DNA of 64,000 bases from Brevibacillus brevis (lineage in GTDB: Bacteria; Bacillota; Bacilli; Brevibacillales; Brevibacillaceae): NCBI RefSeq assembly GCF_900637055.1, contig NZ_LR134338.1, positions 3,296,001-3,360,000 of the forward strand. Direction: 5' to 3'. The translations under genes were made by a program, and so were the position numbers. Position 1 is the stretch's first letter; each line of letters opens with the position of its first letter. Under the pieces are notes generated by a model, which was given only the letters and a program-made list of their open reading frames with translations, was not told the DNA's origin and ran no database searches. Below are positions 50,723-58,115 of the stretch, in pieces.

Positions 50723-51544
50723 ATGCTAGATTTAGCAAGTCCTGTATGGGGTAAGCTGCAAGGTCCTTATGGTTATTCTGATAGCGTCCCTACGCTCATC
50801 CAGCATATTCAGCACGACTATTTTTCTGAGGAAAAAGAAGAGTTGTATTGGGAACTTCTGTATCATCAAAATACGATTTATCCATGCACATATGCCGCCG
50901 TTCCCTATTTAGTAGAGATCGCGCTAAAAACAGAGAGCCCCGATATTCTGTTGGATATCTTCATAACCTGCGGCATTTTCGAAGCCAATAGCGAAAATGC
51001 GCCTCATATGGATGTGCCATCGGAGTTTTTACGAGATCAGACACTATTAATAGATCAAGAGACCATCAGAAATATCTATCGTGAATACCGGCGTGCCATT
51101 CTATCAATGACAGAGCAGACAGAATCAATCCTTCACCTAGTACGGATGGGAGAGCATGAAGCAGACAAGCGCTACATATTAGCTGCGGACGCTGCGTTTC
51201 GTGGGGACAAGGACATTGCCAACATGCTTCTCACCTTTTCGGAAGGAGACGAATATGTAACGGTGTGTCCGACGTGCGAGCAGTCTATCTATTTATGGCC
51301 AGATGAGGAGGAGATTTTGTTCGCTTACGAAGACGATCCCGTTTCTCACGGTACAGCGAAACGATTTTCAATCACCGCCAAAAGACCAGACATGACAAAT
51401 GACAACGGACTTCAGAGATTATACCAACTTGCAATTGAAATTGGGGATAAAAAGCTGCTTGCCCACCTTCCTTATCTTGCTGGTGAATTGAACTGCTGTT
51501 CATGCGACACCCCTTTCCAAGTTTGGCCGGGACTTTTTCCATAA
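50723..51544 (+). CDS. HEAT-repeat-like protein of unknown function
   Basis: The 273-residue protein opens with PYGYSDSVPTLIQHIQHDYFSEEKEELYWELLYHQNTIYPCTYAAVPYLVEIA; the YHQxTxYPxTxAAVPxLV phrase is common at the front of bacterial HEAT-repeat proteins, some found as immunity proteins. Later parts are helical, with CPTC near residue 190 and CCSC near 260 that might bind zinc. ATG 50723 follows AAGAGGTGATG. No partner toxin gene is beside it, so an immunity role is only a possibility. Confidence 0.7.
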   Translation: MLDLASPVWGKLQGPYGYSDSVPTLIQHIQHDYFSEEKEELYWELLYHQNTIYPCTYAAVPYLVEIALKTESPDILLDIFITCGIFEANSENAPHMDVPSEFLRDQTLLIDQETIRNIYREYRRAILSMTEQTESILHLVRMGEHEADKRYILAADAAFRGDKDIANMLLTFSEGDEYVTVCPTCEQSIYLWPDEEEILFAYEDDPVSHGTAKRFSITAKRPDMTNDNGLQRLYQLAIEIGDKKLLAHLPYLAGELNCCSCDTPFQVWPGLFP

Positions 51545-51550
51545 ACAGAA

Positions 51551-51580
51551 AAAAGGCCTCAGCTTATGCCGTGGCCTTTT
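51551..51580. terminator. Bidirectional terminator
   Basis: AAAAGGCC and GGCCTTTT pair at the base of a longer hairpin between convergent genes; TTTTTT follows on the plus strand. Confidence 0.8.
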
Positions 51581-51584
51581 TTCT

Positions 51585-52064
51585 TTAGATTGCAGATATA
51601 TCTGCCAAGGATCCTTTCGTTGCTTGTAACAAGCCCTCTACCGCCATCTCGATCTGGACGCCAATATTTCCGCCACTGACAATAATCGTCTCTAGCAATT
51701 GTGCTCGTTGATCGATCACTGTCGGAAACAATTTCTTCATCCCAACTGGCGAACATCCACCACGAATATAGCCAGATACTTTAGTAATCTCTTTCACGGG
51801 AATCATCTCGATCTTCTTCTCGCCGACTGCTTTCGCCGCTTTTTTGAGATCAAGCTCGGCTTCAACCGGAATGACAAACACATAATACGATTTGCTCGTC
51901 CCTTGCGAAATCAGTGTTTTATAGACAACGTTTTCTTCGCGACCGATCTTTTGGGCGACAGCAATTCCGTCGATTTTTCCATCATCCGTTGCATACGTCA
52001 GCATGGTGTATGCGATTTTTTCTTTGTCCAATATCCGCATCGCATTCGTTTTTCCCTGTTTCAC
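51585..52064 (-). CDS. ybaK: Cys-tRNA(Pro)/Cys-tRNA(Cys) deacylase, YbaK/EbsC family
   Basis: The 159-residue protein has the YbaK domain: KIAYTMLTYATDDGKIDGIAVAQKIGREENVVYKTLI, the catalytic Lys in VYKTL, and IRGGCSPVGMKKLFPTVID with the family GGCSP motif. It hydrolyses Cys wrongly attached to tRNA(Pro). The length is standard. It ends at a shared terminator. Its promoter lies in the region before the oppA remnant. Confidence 0.93.
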   Translation of the reverse strand: MKQGKTNAMRILDKEKIAYTMLTYATDDGKIDGIAVAQKIGREENVVYKTLISQGTSKSYYVFVIPVEAELDLKKAAKAVGEKKIEMIPVKEITKVSGYIRGGCSPVGMKKLFPTVIDQRAQLLETIIVSGGNIGVQIEMAVEGLLQATKGSLADISAI

Positions 52065-52143
52065 GCCATTCCACCTCCACTACACGCTGATCAACAAAAT
52101 ATAATCTATCTTAGGGGATGACGTTCTACTTTTCAACCAAAAA

Positions 52144-52287
52144 GCGCCACTGACACAAGCATGTCAGCGGCGCCTCGTATTATTGAATCGTTACATCGTC
52201 AATCTCAATGAATCGCCGCCAAGTTCTCGGAGAATCGGAACGGAATGAGCGGAGCTTCGTTCATTTCGATTTGTTGTGCTTTTTCAT
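52144..52287 (-). repeat. Truncated copy of the 3' end and terminator of the oligopeptide-binding gene
   Basis: This stretch repeats 53722-53907 with few changes but lacks about 42 bp of the coding end. It includes the terminator dyad GCGCC-CTGACA/TGTCAG-GGCGC and, minus strand, a TTTTTGG tract that the other copy lacks. The two copies flank the AT-rich islet 52288-53721 as direct repeats. Nothing else is seen in the 290-bp gap between ybaK and the islet gene. Confidence 0.85.
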
Positions 52288-52354
52288 TGAGAGTTACATA
52301 AATTTTTGATATGATTTTATTTGTAAAAAAATTACATTTAAAGGAGTTTTATAC

Positions 52355-53186
52355 AATGAAAAAAATTGTGTTATTTACATTAGTTACCGGATTATTAATA
52401 TGCTCTACTTCAGTCCCCATTTCAGCAAAAAATAGTGATTTACGCGCTAGTGTACTTAAAAATGAAGTATAAAAGTATGAAGGCGCTTACGAAAAGTTGA
52501 AAAATGGGGATTTTGACAAAATTTTTAGTGAGATCGTTAATTTTAGAACAAACAATCCAGATGCTAGCCAAGATGAGCTTAATGATAAGCTTCTTGAAAT
52601 CACAGAAAAGTATAGCAATAACAGCAATGACCAATTCTCCGCTAAGGCTTCTGGCGATGATTATGACTGGCCTGTACCTGGCACCACACTGAACGATCAA
52701 GAACAAGAGATGTATGACTCTAACCCAATTTATGGTATTTACGCATTGGGTGCAGGAAAAACCGCTTGGGATTATACTATTGCTAAATTCGGTCGTAATG
52801 GACTTGGTGACAGATCAGATGCATTTAGACATGCCGCATGGAGCCTAATCTTAGTTAGCATGACGGACGATGCGTGGACAAGAGCGTGGACTGACGCTCA
52901 CGAATATGGAGCAGCAGATTATTCAAAAAATAACCCTCATGCAAAAATGGATTTACATAACAATGGAGAAGGAAGATATAAAGCTACTAAAGAAGGATTA
53001 AGCGGTTATACTGATCCCGCAGATGTCGTATATATCATTGATGATTATATTGATGAAGTATATTTTAGTGGTGACCTTAAAAGATTAGTAAAAAAATCGA
53101 ACAATAGTGAAAAAATAACTGGTAAAGAACCGTGGGACCAACTAAAGGTTACTTATTTTACTGGTGATGAGTCTGATTTTAAATAA
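52355..53186 (+). pseudogene. Secreted DUF6973-like protein gene with in-frame stop
   Basis: ATG 52355 follows AAAGGAG and starts a clear signal peptide, MKKIVLFTLVTGLLICSTSV. After 38 codons a TAA (52469-52471) interrupts the frame, which continues in register with KYEGAYEKLKNGDFD and 220 more residues. The downstream part contains LGDRSDAFRHAAWSLILVSMTDDAWTRAWTDAHEYG...AKMDLHNNGEGR, which resembles DUF6973 proteins by eye. Without readthrough only an unexported fragment from TTG 52497 could be made, so the gene is probably dead. Base composition is much richer in A+T than in the neighbours, a sign of transfer. Confidence 0.72.
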
Positions 53187-53280
53187 TTTTCCACAATTTG
53201 GCGTCAGTTGTGTCATAATTATATGACGACTGACGCCAATCTATTCTACTCGAAAATCTCTTGTTCTCGGAGGAAAACGC

Positions 53281-53529
53281 ATGTTGCCAAAGCTGAGTAA
53301 TCGTCGAACTATAATTTCAATTGCTCTTTTATTATGTGTTGTTATTTTCGTTTTTTTTCTACTCAGCAATTCTTCACTGGAAGCAGAATATGTTAAGATC
53401 TTTGAATCTAATAATGCTGAGATAGTTAAAGAGCTTTCAGAGCACAATTTTCGTTTTATTATCAAAAATGATGGTTCTGTTTGGATCCATGAGGATGACC
53501 AATATAAATATGCAATGTGTTGCACATAA
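53281..53529 (+). CDS. Small membrane-anchored protein of unknown function
   Basis: The 82-residue frame begins at ATG 53281, seven bases after CGGAGGA. A basic start (MLPKLSNRRT) precedes one hydrophobic helix (IISIALLLCVVIFVFFLLS), and the rest is polar and likely outside (EYVKIFESNNAEIVKELSEHNFRFIIKNDGSVWIHEDDQYKYAMCC). It has no recognisable domain. It belongs to the AT-rich islet and may be related to the broken secreted gene before it. Confidence 0.6.
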   Translation: MLPKLSNRRTIISIALLLCVVIFVFFLLSNSSLEAEYVKIFESNNAEIVKELSEHNFRFIIKNDGSVWIHEDDQYKYAMCCT

Positions 53530-53721
53530 GATAATACCCAAAAAAGCCCCCATCACCCCGAGTTAACTGTTAAACCCAACTTTTTTGATTCCAACGCCCT
53601 TACTTTATTTCTATTACTTTTCGTTTTTATCAAGTCTCTCTTATCATCTACTTCACACAGGATAAATTAGAAACTTCTACAACTAAATCTAAATTTCCCT
53701 CTTTATTCCAGCGTATATGAA

Positions 53722-53907
53722 AACGCCACTGACATAATCATGTCAGCGGCGCCTCGTATTATTGAATCGTTACTTCGTCAATCTCAATATGACCAGCAGG
53801 GCTAATCCATACACCCTGCACATTCTTTTGAATCGCCGCCAAGTTCTCGGAGAATCGGAACGGAATGAGCGGAGCTTCGTTCATTTCGATTTGTTGTGCT
53901 TTTTCAT
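53722..53907 (-). repeat. Intact copy of the islet-flanking direct repeat (3' end of the oppA-like gene)
   Basis: Contains the last 147 bp of the oligopeptide-binding gene and its hairpin GGCGCCGCTGACA-TGTCAGTGGCG. Pairs with 52144-52287. Confidence 0.85.
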
Positions 53908-55336
53908 AGAGTTGCTTCCGTTTTTCTGCGTCTGTTTCTTTGCGTCCTTCGTCAATCAGCTTGTCTACTTCCGGATTGTTGTAGAAGGAATGATTACCCG
54001 GGGCGCCATGTGCTTTCGAGTGATACAGGTTCGCTTGGTTGTAGTCGGCATCGCCCGTAGCATTTCCCCATCCACTCATGAACAGGTCAGTCTCACCTTT
54101 GGACGCTGCTTCGATATAAGCCCCGAATTCCATCACATCCAGTTGCAGGTCAATACCAATTGGCTTCAGCTGTTGCTGCAAAACCTCGGCTACGCTAATC
54201 CGTGCCTTGTTGTCATTCAACGCGATTTTTGCTTTGAAGCCGTTTGGATATCCAGCCTCTGCGAGCAATTGCTTCGCTTTCTCGACGTCATACGGAATGT
54301 CTTTTACATTCGGGCTGTACCCAACCATCGCTGGTGTAATCGAGGAGTGCGCTGGCGTTCCTACGCTGTTGTAAACGCCTTCAATAATGGTTTTCTTGTC
54401 GATTGCGTGGGCAATGGCTTGGCGGACACGCACATCATCAAACGGCTTTTTCTTTGTATTCAATCCGATATGATCGACAGAGAAACCAGGGTATCGACCC
54501 AATTGCATCGATGCAGAATTTTGCACGCGATCAATGTCTGTTACAGGCAGGTTTTCTGCCACGTGAACTTCTCCTGTCTCAACCATGGCAAGGCGCGTCG
54601 TGTCTTCCGGTACGGTTTTGAAAACGACTTTCTCCAAATTTGGTGTACCGCCATAGTAGTTATCATTTCTTACGAGAATCACTTCTTGGCCCGGCGTCCA
54701 TTTCTCGAATTTGTACGGGCCCGTACCAGTTGGATTCTTGCTCAAATCTTTTCCATATTGTTCAATGGCTTTCGGGCTGATGATGCTACCCTCTGCACTC
54801 GCCAAAACAGACAAGAGCGGTGCGTACGGATAATTCAAAAGAAATTGTACCGTGTACTCATCTACCACTTTCACTTCTTTGATGGCTTCAAACATATTCA
54901 TCCGGCTAGAGCCAACGGCAGGGTCCTGAACGCGCGCGATTGTAGCCTTTACTGCTTCCGCATTGAAAGGTGCGCCATCATGGAACGTCACGCCTTGACG
55001 AAGCTTGAACTCCCACGTCAGGTCATCGAGCTGCTTCCACTCGCTTGCCAGGGATGGGACGTATTTGCTTTCTTTATCCATGCGCACAAGCCCTTCGTAT
55101 ACTTTGTGATGAACGATTGCTGCTGAAGGGATTTGGGACAGGAAATGCGGGTCGAGGTTGTTCGCATCGGACAGACGAGCGATGACGAGGGTTCCTCCTG
55201 TTTTGCCAGCTTCCGCAGTACCCCCTGCTTGTCCAGGGTTAGTGGACGCATCCTGCCCCGACGAACACCCTGCCAAAGCCGTAGATATCGCGATCGTCAT
55301 GGCAATCAGCGTGTGATAAAAGCTCTTCTTTTTCAT
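53759..55336 (-). CDS. Peptide/nickel-type ABC substrate-binding lipoprotein (OppA/DppA family)
   Basis: The 525-residue lipoprotein starts MKKKSFYHTLIAMTIAISTA with lipobox LAGC, then GGTLVIARLSDANNLDPHFLSQIPSAAIVHHKVYEGLVRMD, FKLRQGVTFHDGAPFNAEAVK and VRQAIAHAIDKKTIIEGVY, all SBP_bac_5 landmarks. It delivers a peptide or similar ligand to an ABC importer, but no permease is adjacent. ATG 55336 follows GGGGGAA; an earlier in-frame codon precedes that site. Its 3' end is partly duplicated at 52144-52287. Confidence 0.93.
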   Translation of the reverse strand: MKKKSFYHTLIAMTIAISTALAGCSSGQDASTNPGQAGGTAEAGKTGGTLVIARLSDANNLDPHFLSQIPSAAIVHHKVYEGLVRMDKESKYVPSLASEWKQLDDLTWEFKLRQGVTFHDGAPFNAEAVKATIARVQDPAVGSSRMNMFEAIKEVKVVDEYTVQFLLNYPYAPLLSVLASAEGSIISPKAIEQYGKDLSKNPTGTGPYKFEKWTPGQEVILVRNDNYYGGTPNLEKVVFKTVPEDTTRLAMVETGEVHVAENLPVTDIDRVQNSASMQLGRYPGFSVDHIGLNTKKKPFDDVRVRQAIAHAIDKKTIIEGVYNSVGTPAHSSITPAMVGYSPNVKDIPYDVEKAKQLLAEAGYPNGFKAKIALNDNKARISVAEVLQQQLKPIGIDLQLDVMEFGAYIEAASKGETDLFMSGWGNATGDADYNQANLYHSKAHGAPGNHSFYNNPEVDKLIDEGRKETDAEKRKQLYEKAQQIEMNEAPLIPFRFSENLAAIQKNVQGVWISPAGHIEIDEVTIQ

Positions 55337-55470
55337 CTGTGTTCCCCCAATTCTTGTTACAAATGTTTTAGCATTCAAACATGTTTTATTTTAGATAATA
55401 TTCTGTCATTACATGTTCATTTTGTTTACCTTTATTTTCAGTTTCTTTACAACTTTATATATAAACAAAA

Positions 55471-55498
55471 AACTCTCCCCTATAGCAGCGAGAGAGTT
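55471..55498 (-). terminator. Terminator after the GNAT pseudogene
   Basis: AACTCTC and GAGAGTT pair, followed by TTTTTTGTTTA in the minus direction. Confidence 0.7.
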
Positions 55499-55506
55499 GT
55501 TCAAGA

Positions 55507-56042
55507 CTATCTGACAAATTCACTTTTTAACAGCCCATATATGTATTCATCATAATGTTGGCCGTTCGTATAGATCATATTCCGAAGCGTGCCTTCCAGT
55601 TGAAAGCCGAGGTGTTCCTGCAATCGTTTCGATGTTTCGTTAAAAGCAAAAACATGTGCCGTTACTTTCTCATAACGCAGCTCCTGAAAAAAATAGGTGA
55701 GAAAAATCTTTACGGCTTCCGAAGCATATCCTCTGCGATGATAGTCGCGGAAAATGGCCACTCCATATTGAAAATTTCCATTCCGGGAATCACAGTGATG
55801 CGAGTTGATCGTGCCTACCAATTCTCCATCCAAGGTTTCAATCGCAAGCCGCATATTGTCTCCGTCAGGGACTCTGGCTGCTTGCTGCTCTGTCCACAAT
55901 CTTGCTCCAGCTTCCGATCTAGGAAAATAAATGGCATCAGATGCTCTTGCTATCTCCGAATCTTGATCATTTTTTGTGAAACTTCTGCCAATCCTCGGGA
56001 ACGACGGCGCGTAATCTATCCTTCCCACAGATTCACAAGCAT
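55507..56042 (-). pseudogene. RimJ/RimL-type GNAT acetyltransferase gene with N-terminal frameshifts
   Basis: The last 150 codons are a normal RimL-like GNAT (MRLAIETLDGELVGTINSHHCDSRNGNFQYGVAIFRDYHRRGYASEAVKIFL). The N-terminal part of the family, of the form LWEGxxLRAVxPEDWxxFHxxD, is present but split over three frames: MLVNLWEG from ATG 56042 (site AAAGGGG), RLRAVVPEDWQKFHK in the next frame, and NDQDSEIARASD in the last. Single extra bases near 56018 and in a run of six T (55970-55975) would explain it. Either the gene is broken or there are two sequence errors. Confidence 0.65.
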
Positions 56043-56095
56043 CAACCCCTTTCCAGAAAAAGGATAGCACAGGGTAATACCACGAGCTATAGAAA

Positions 56096-56122
56096 AAGAG
56101 AGACTCTTTACGAATCTCTCTT
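56096..56122 (-). terminator. Terminator of the yeh-like operon
   Basis: AAGAGAGATT and AGTCTCTCTT pair around seven bases; TTTTTCT follows in the minus direction. Confidence 0.8.
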
Positions 56123-56139
56123 CCTTTCCTACACCCGAA

Positions 56140-56430
56140 TTACGATGACCGAGTCAAAGGCTTTTTCATCATATTGACGTACTGCACCACATACAAATAC
56201 TGCTGTGTTAACAACTCCGCATCCGCTTTTACTTCCTGCAAATAGCGATTGCCCTCCACTTGCAGATCTTCTATCAATGAGCCGAGGAAGCTCATATCGT
56301 ATTCGGTCGCGAGCTCTTGCAGCTTTTTCAGCTCCTGCAAATCTTGCTTGTCAAGTTTATGGATTCCTTTGAGTAACAAGCGTTCCTGCCATTCCGTCAG
56401 CTTTTCGGTTAAGGAATATAGCTCCTCCAT
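56140..56430 (-). CDS. Small helical protein at the end of the SWIM/DUF4132/vWA operon
   Basis: The 96-residue protein (MEELYSLTEKLTEWQERLLLKG, then KLDKQDLQELKKLQELATEYDMSFLGSLIEDLQVEGNRYL) is rich in Leu, Glu and Lys with heptad-like spacing and should be all helix, partly coiled coil. It has no known domain. ATG 56430 lies after GGAGGGAG, 24 bp behind the SWIM gene, so it is co-transcribed. No counterpart is known to me in the E. coli yeh cluster; it may be an extra partner in this lineage. Confidence 0.7.
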   Translation of the reverse strand: MEELYSLTEKLTEWQERLLLKGIHKLDKQDLQELKKLQELATEYDMSFLGSLIEDLQVEGNRYLQEVKADAELLTQQYLYVVQYVNMMKKPLTRSS

Positions 56431-56454
56431 GATTTACGTCCACTCCCTCACCGT

Positions 56455-58113
56455 CTATAGGTCTAACTTAAAGCTCGTCAGCGATTTGCCCTGCATGATG
56501 CTGATCGGATAAAGCCCATCTCCTATTTTTTGCACAAGCAAATACACATCGCGCAACTCTAGCAGCCGTTTGTTTTGCTCGAGATGACGTATATTGCGGG
56601 CGAATTCCCCCTGATAGGAGATGCTTAATTGGAGAGAATGACATTGCTCGTCTTCGATCGTCAGAATCAACTGCTGCGTCTTCTGATCGAATTCGACTTG
56701 GTTGAACTGCTTCGCTTTCAATAGAAAAACCGAGTCCAACGCAGTCTCAAACATATCGCCTGCCGCGTCCTTCCAACCATTTGACCAATCGCGAATGAAC
56801 ACCTTGCCCAGATCCAGTTCTTCGATATTGTCCCTGGGGACGATGGTTAGCCGCGTCTCTTCACTGGAAGACAAGCGCTGCTCCCGATTCGTCTTCGCCT
56901 GTGTCAGGATGACCTGTGAATGAGAGAGCTCCTCCATGGAGATCAACTCTCCCCAGGGTACCTTGCCTTTATAGCTGTCCTTAAAGGAAAAGGATATGCC
57001 TTCATAATATACGGGGCGCGCTTCTGTATACGTGTAGATGCGCTGATCAGAAAGCGAATAAAAGTAATACGTAATCCCCTTGTACCCTGACCGCGTCTCC
57101 CATGGATTCGCTCCCAATGCATACAGACTTAACTGCGGAACCATATGGTACTTACTCTTGAAGCTGCCGAGCAGCTGCTTTTTCGCTTCGGTTTGATCGG
57201 CCTTCTCTAGGGCAAGCAAACTAAGGTACACCCGGGAAAGTCGGTCGAGTAACGCTTCCGTTGAAAACTTGACATGACGCTGAAAAAATAAGTTCAGCTC
57301 CCCATGAATGCCGCGAATGTCCTTTTCTACGCGGGGAAGATTGCCGTTATGCGCAGCGATAGCAAGCAGCTCCAGCCGAGTACAAATCGTCTGGGATAGC
57401 TTCGCCAAGCCGATGCCAAGAATCTCTGCGATCAGGGCTTTGGCTTCTGCTACGACATCGGTTTCATAGCTGACATCGGTTACGGATGCTTGTAACTGCT
57501 CACGATCCTGTAACTGATGCATAGCCCGATAGCGCAAAATGACCTCCAGCTTATGCAAGCAATTGCCTTTTGCCTTGCAGGTGCACATACTCTTCCCGAT
57601 CTCCGAATCACTGTCAAAAGAAACGGATATATCCTGGGTGCGCAATGTCATGGTTAAAAAGGATGTTTCAGCGACATCCATCTCCTCGAAATAGTCGAGG
57701 CGAAACAGCACTTCTTCCAGCTGCGCTGGGGTAAAAGCCTTGCTAATGTGAGACGGCTGCAATTGCAACAGCCAGCTAAAGTCAGGCTTGTAGGTCTCCA
57801 GCTCTACCTCGTTTCCTGCTCCTGCTTGCAAATGGTTTTCGGCATAGTAGACGATGGCGATGATGACATGCTTGCATATCTTGTCTGATGGACATGAGCA
57901 GGAAAAGCGATCAATATCTGCATGAAGTCGGCATACGCTGTCATCTGACAGCGCACACTCGACGTAATCGTCCCCGAACTCGTAGGAAACAGTCATTCCT
58001 TTTTCCATTTCCTTGATGGAACGATTGTATATTCCTTTGTTCGCGTATTTGATCAGATACTCTTCGTTGCACAGTGCGATAAACCGATGAAATTCTGATG
58101 TGAAATCCGCCAT
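56455..58113 (-). CDS. SWIM zinc-finger protein (YehQ-like)
   Basis: The 552-residue protein has two SWIM motifs (CxC-x5-CxH): Cys72, Cys74, Cys80, His82 and Cys177, Cys179, Cys185, His187. SWIM fingers bind zinc and serve in protein or nucleic-acid contacts. The rest shows helical and then beta-rich parts without named domains. It stands 2 bp after the DUF4132 gene and belongs to the same operon as the vWA gene, as YehQ does with YehP and YehI-type proteins in enterobacteria. The partnership suggests one multi-protein machine. Confidence 0.87.
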   Translation of the reverse strand: MADFTSEFHRFIALCNEEYLIKYANKGIYNRSIKEMEKGMTVSYEFGDDYVECALSDDSVCRLHADIDRFSCSCPSDKICKHVIIAIVYYAENHLQAGAGNEVELETYKPDFSWLLQLQPSHISKAFTPAQLEEVLFRLDYFEEMDVAETSFLTMTLRTQDISVSFDSDSEIGKSMCTCKAKGNCLHKLEVILRYRAMHQLQDREQLQASVTDVSYETDVVAEAKALIAEILGIGLAKLSQTICTRLELLAIAAHNGNLPRVEKDIRGIHGELNLFFQRHVKFSTEALLDRLSRVYLSLLALEKADQTEAKKQLLGSFKSKYHMVPQLSLYALGANPWETRSGYKGITYYFYSLSDQRIYTYTEARPVYYEGISFSFKDSYKGKVPWGELISMEELSHSQVILTQAKTNREQRLSSSEETRLTIVPRDNIEELDLGKVFIRDWSNGWKDAAGDMFETALDSVFLLKAKQFNQVEFDQKTQQLILTIEDEQCHSLQLSISYQGEFARNIRHLEQNKRLLELRDVYLLVQKIGDGLYPISIMQGKSLTSFKLDL

Positions 58114-58115
58114 CG

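Noticed and set aside
53762..55126. 454-codon plus-strand open frame opposite the oppA-like gene
   Set aside because: The minus-strand protein has a lipobox and all family motifs; the plus frame is Cys- and Arg-rich and without a start signal.
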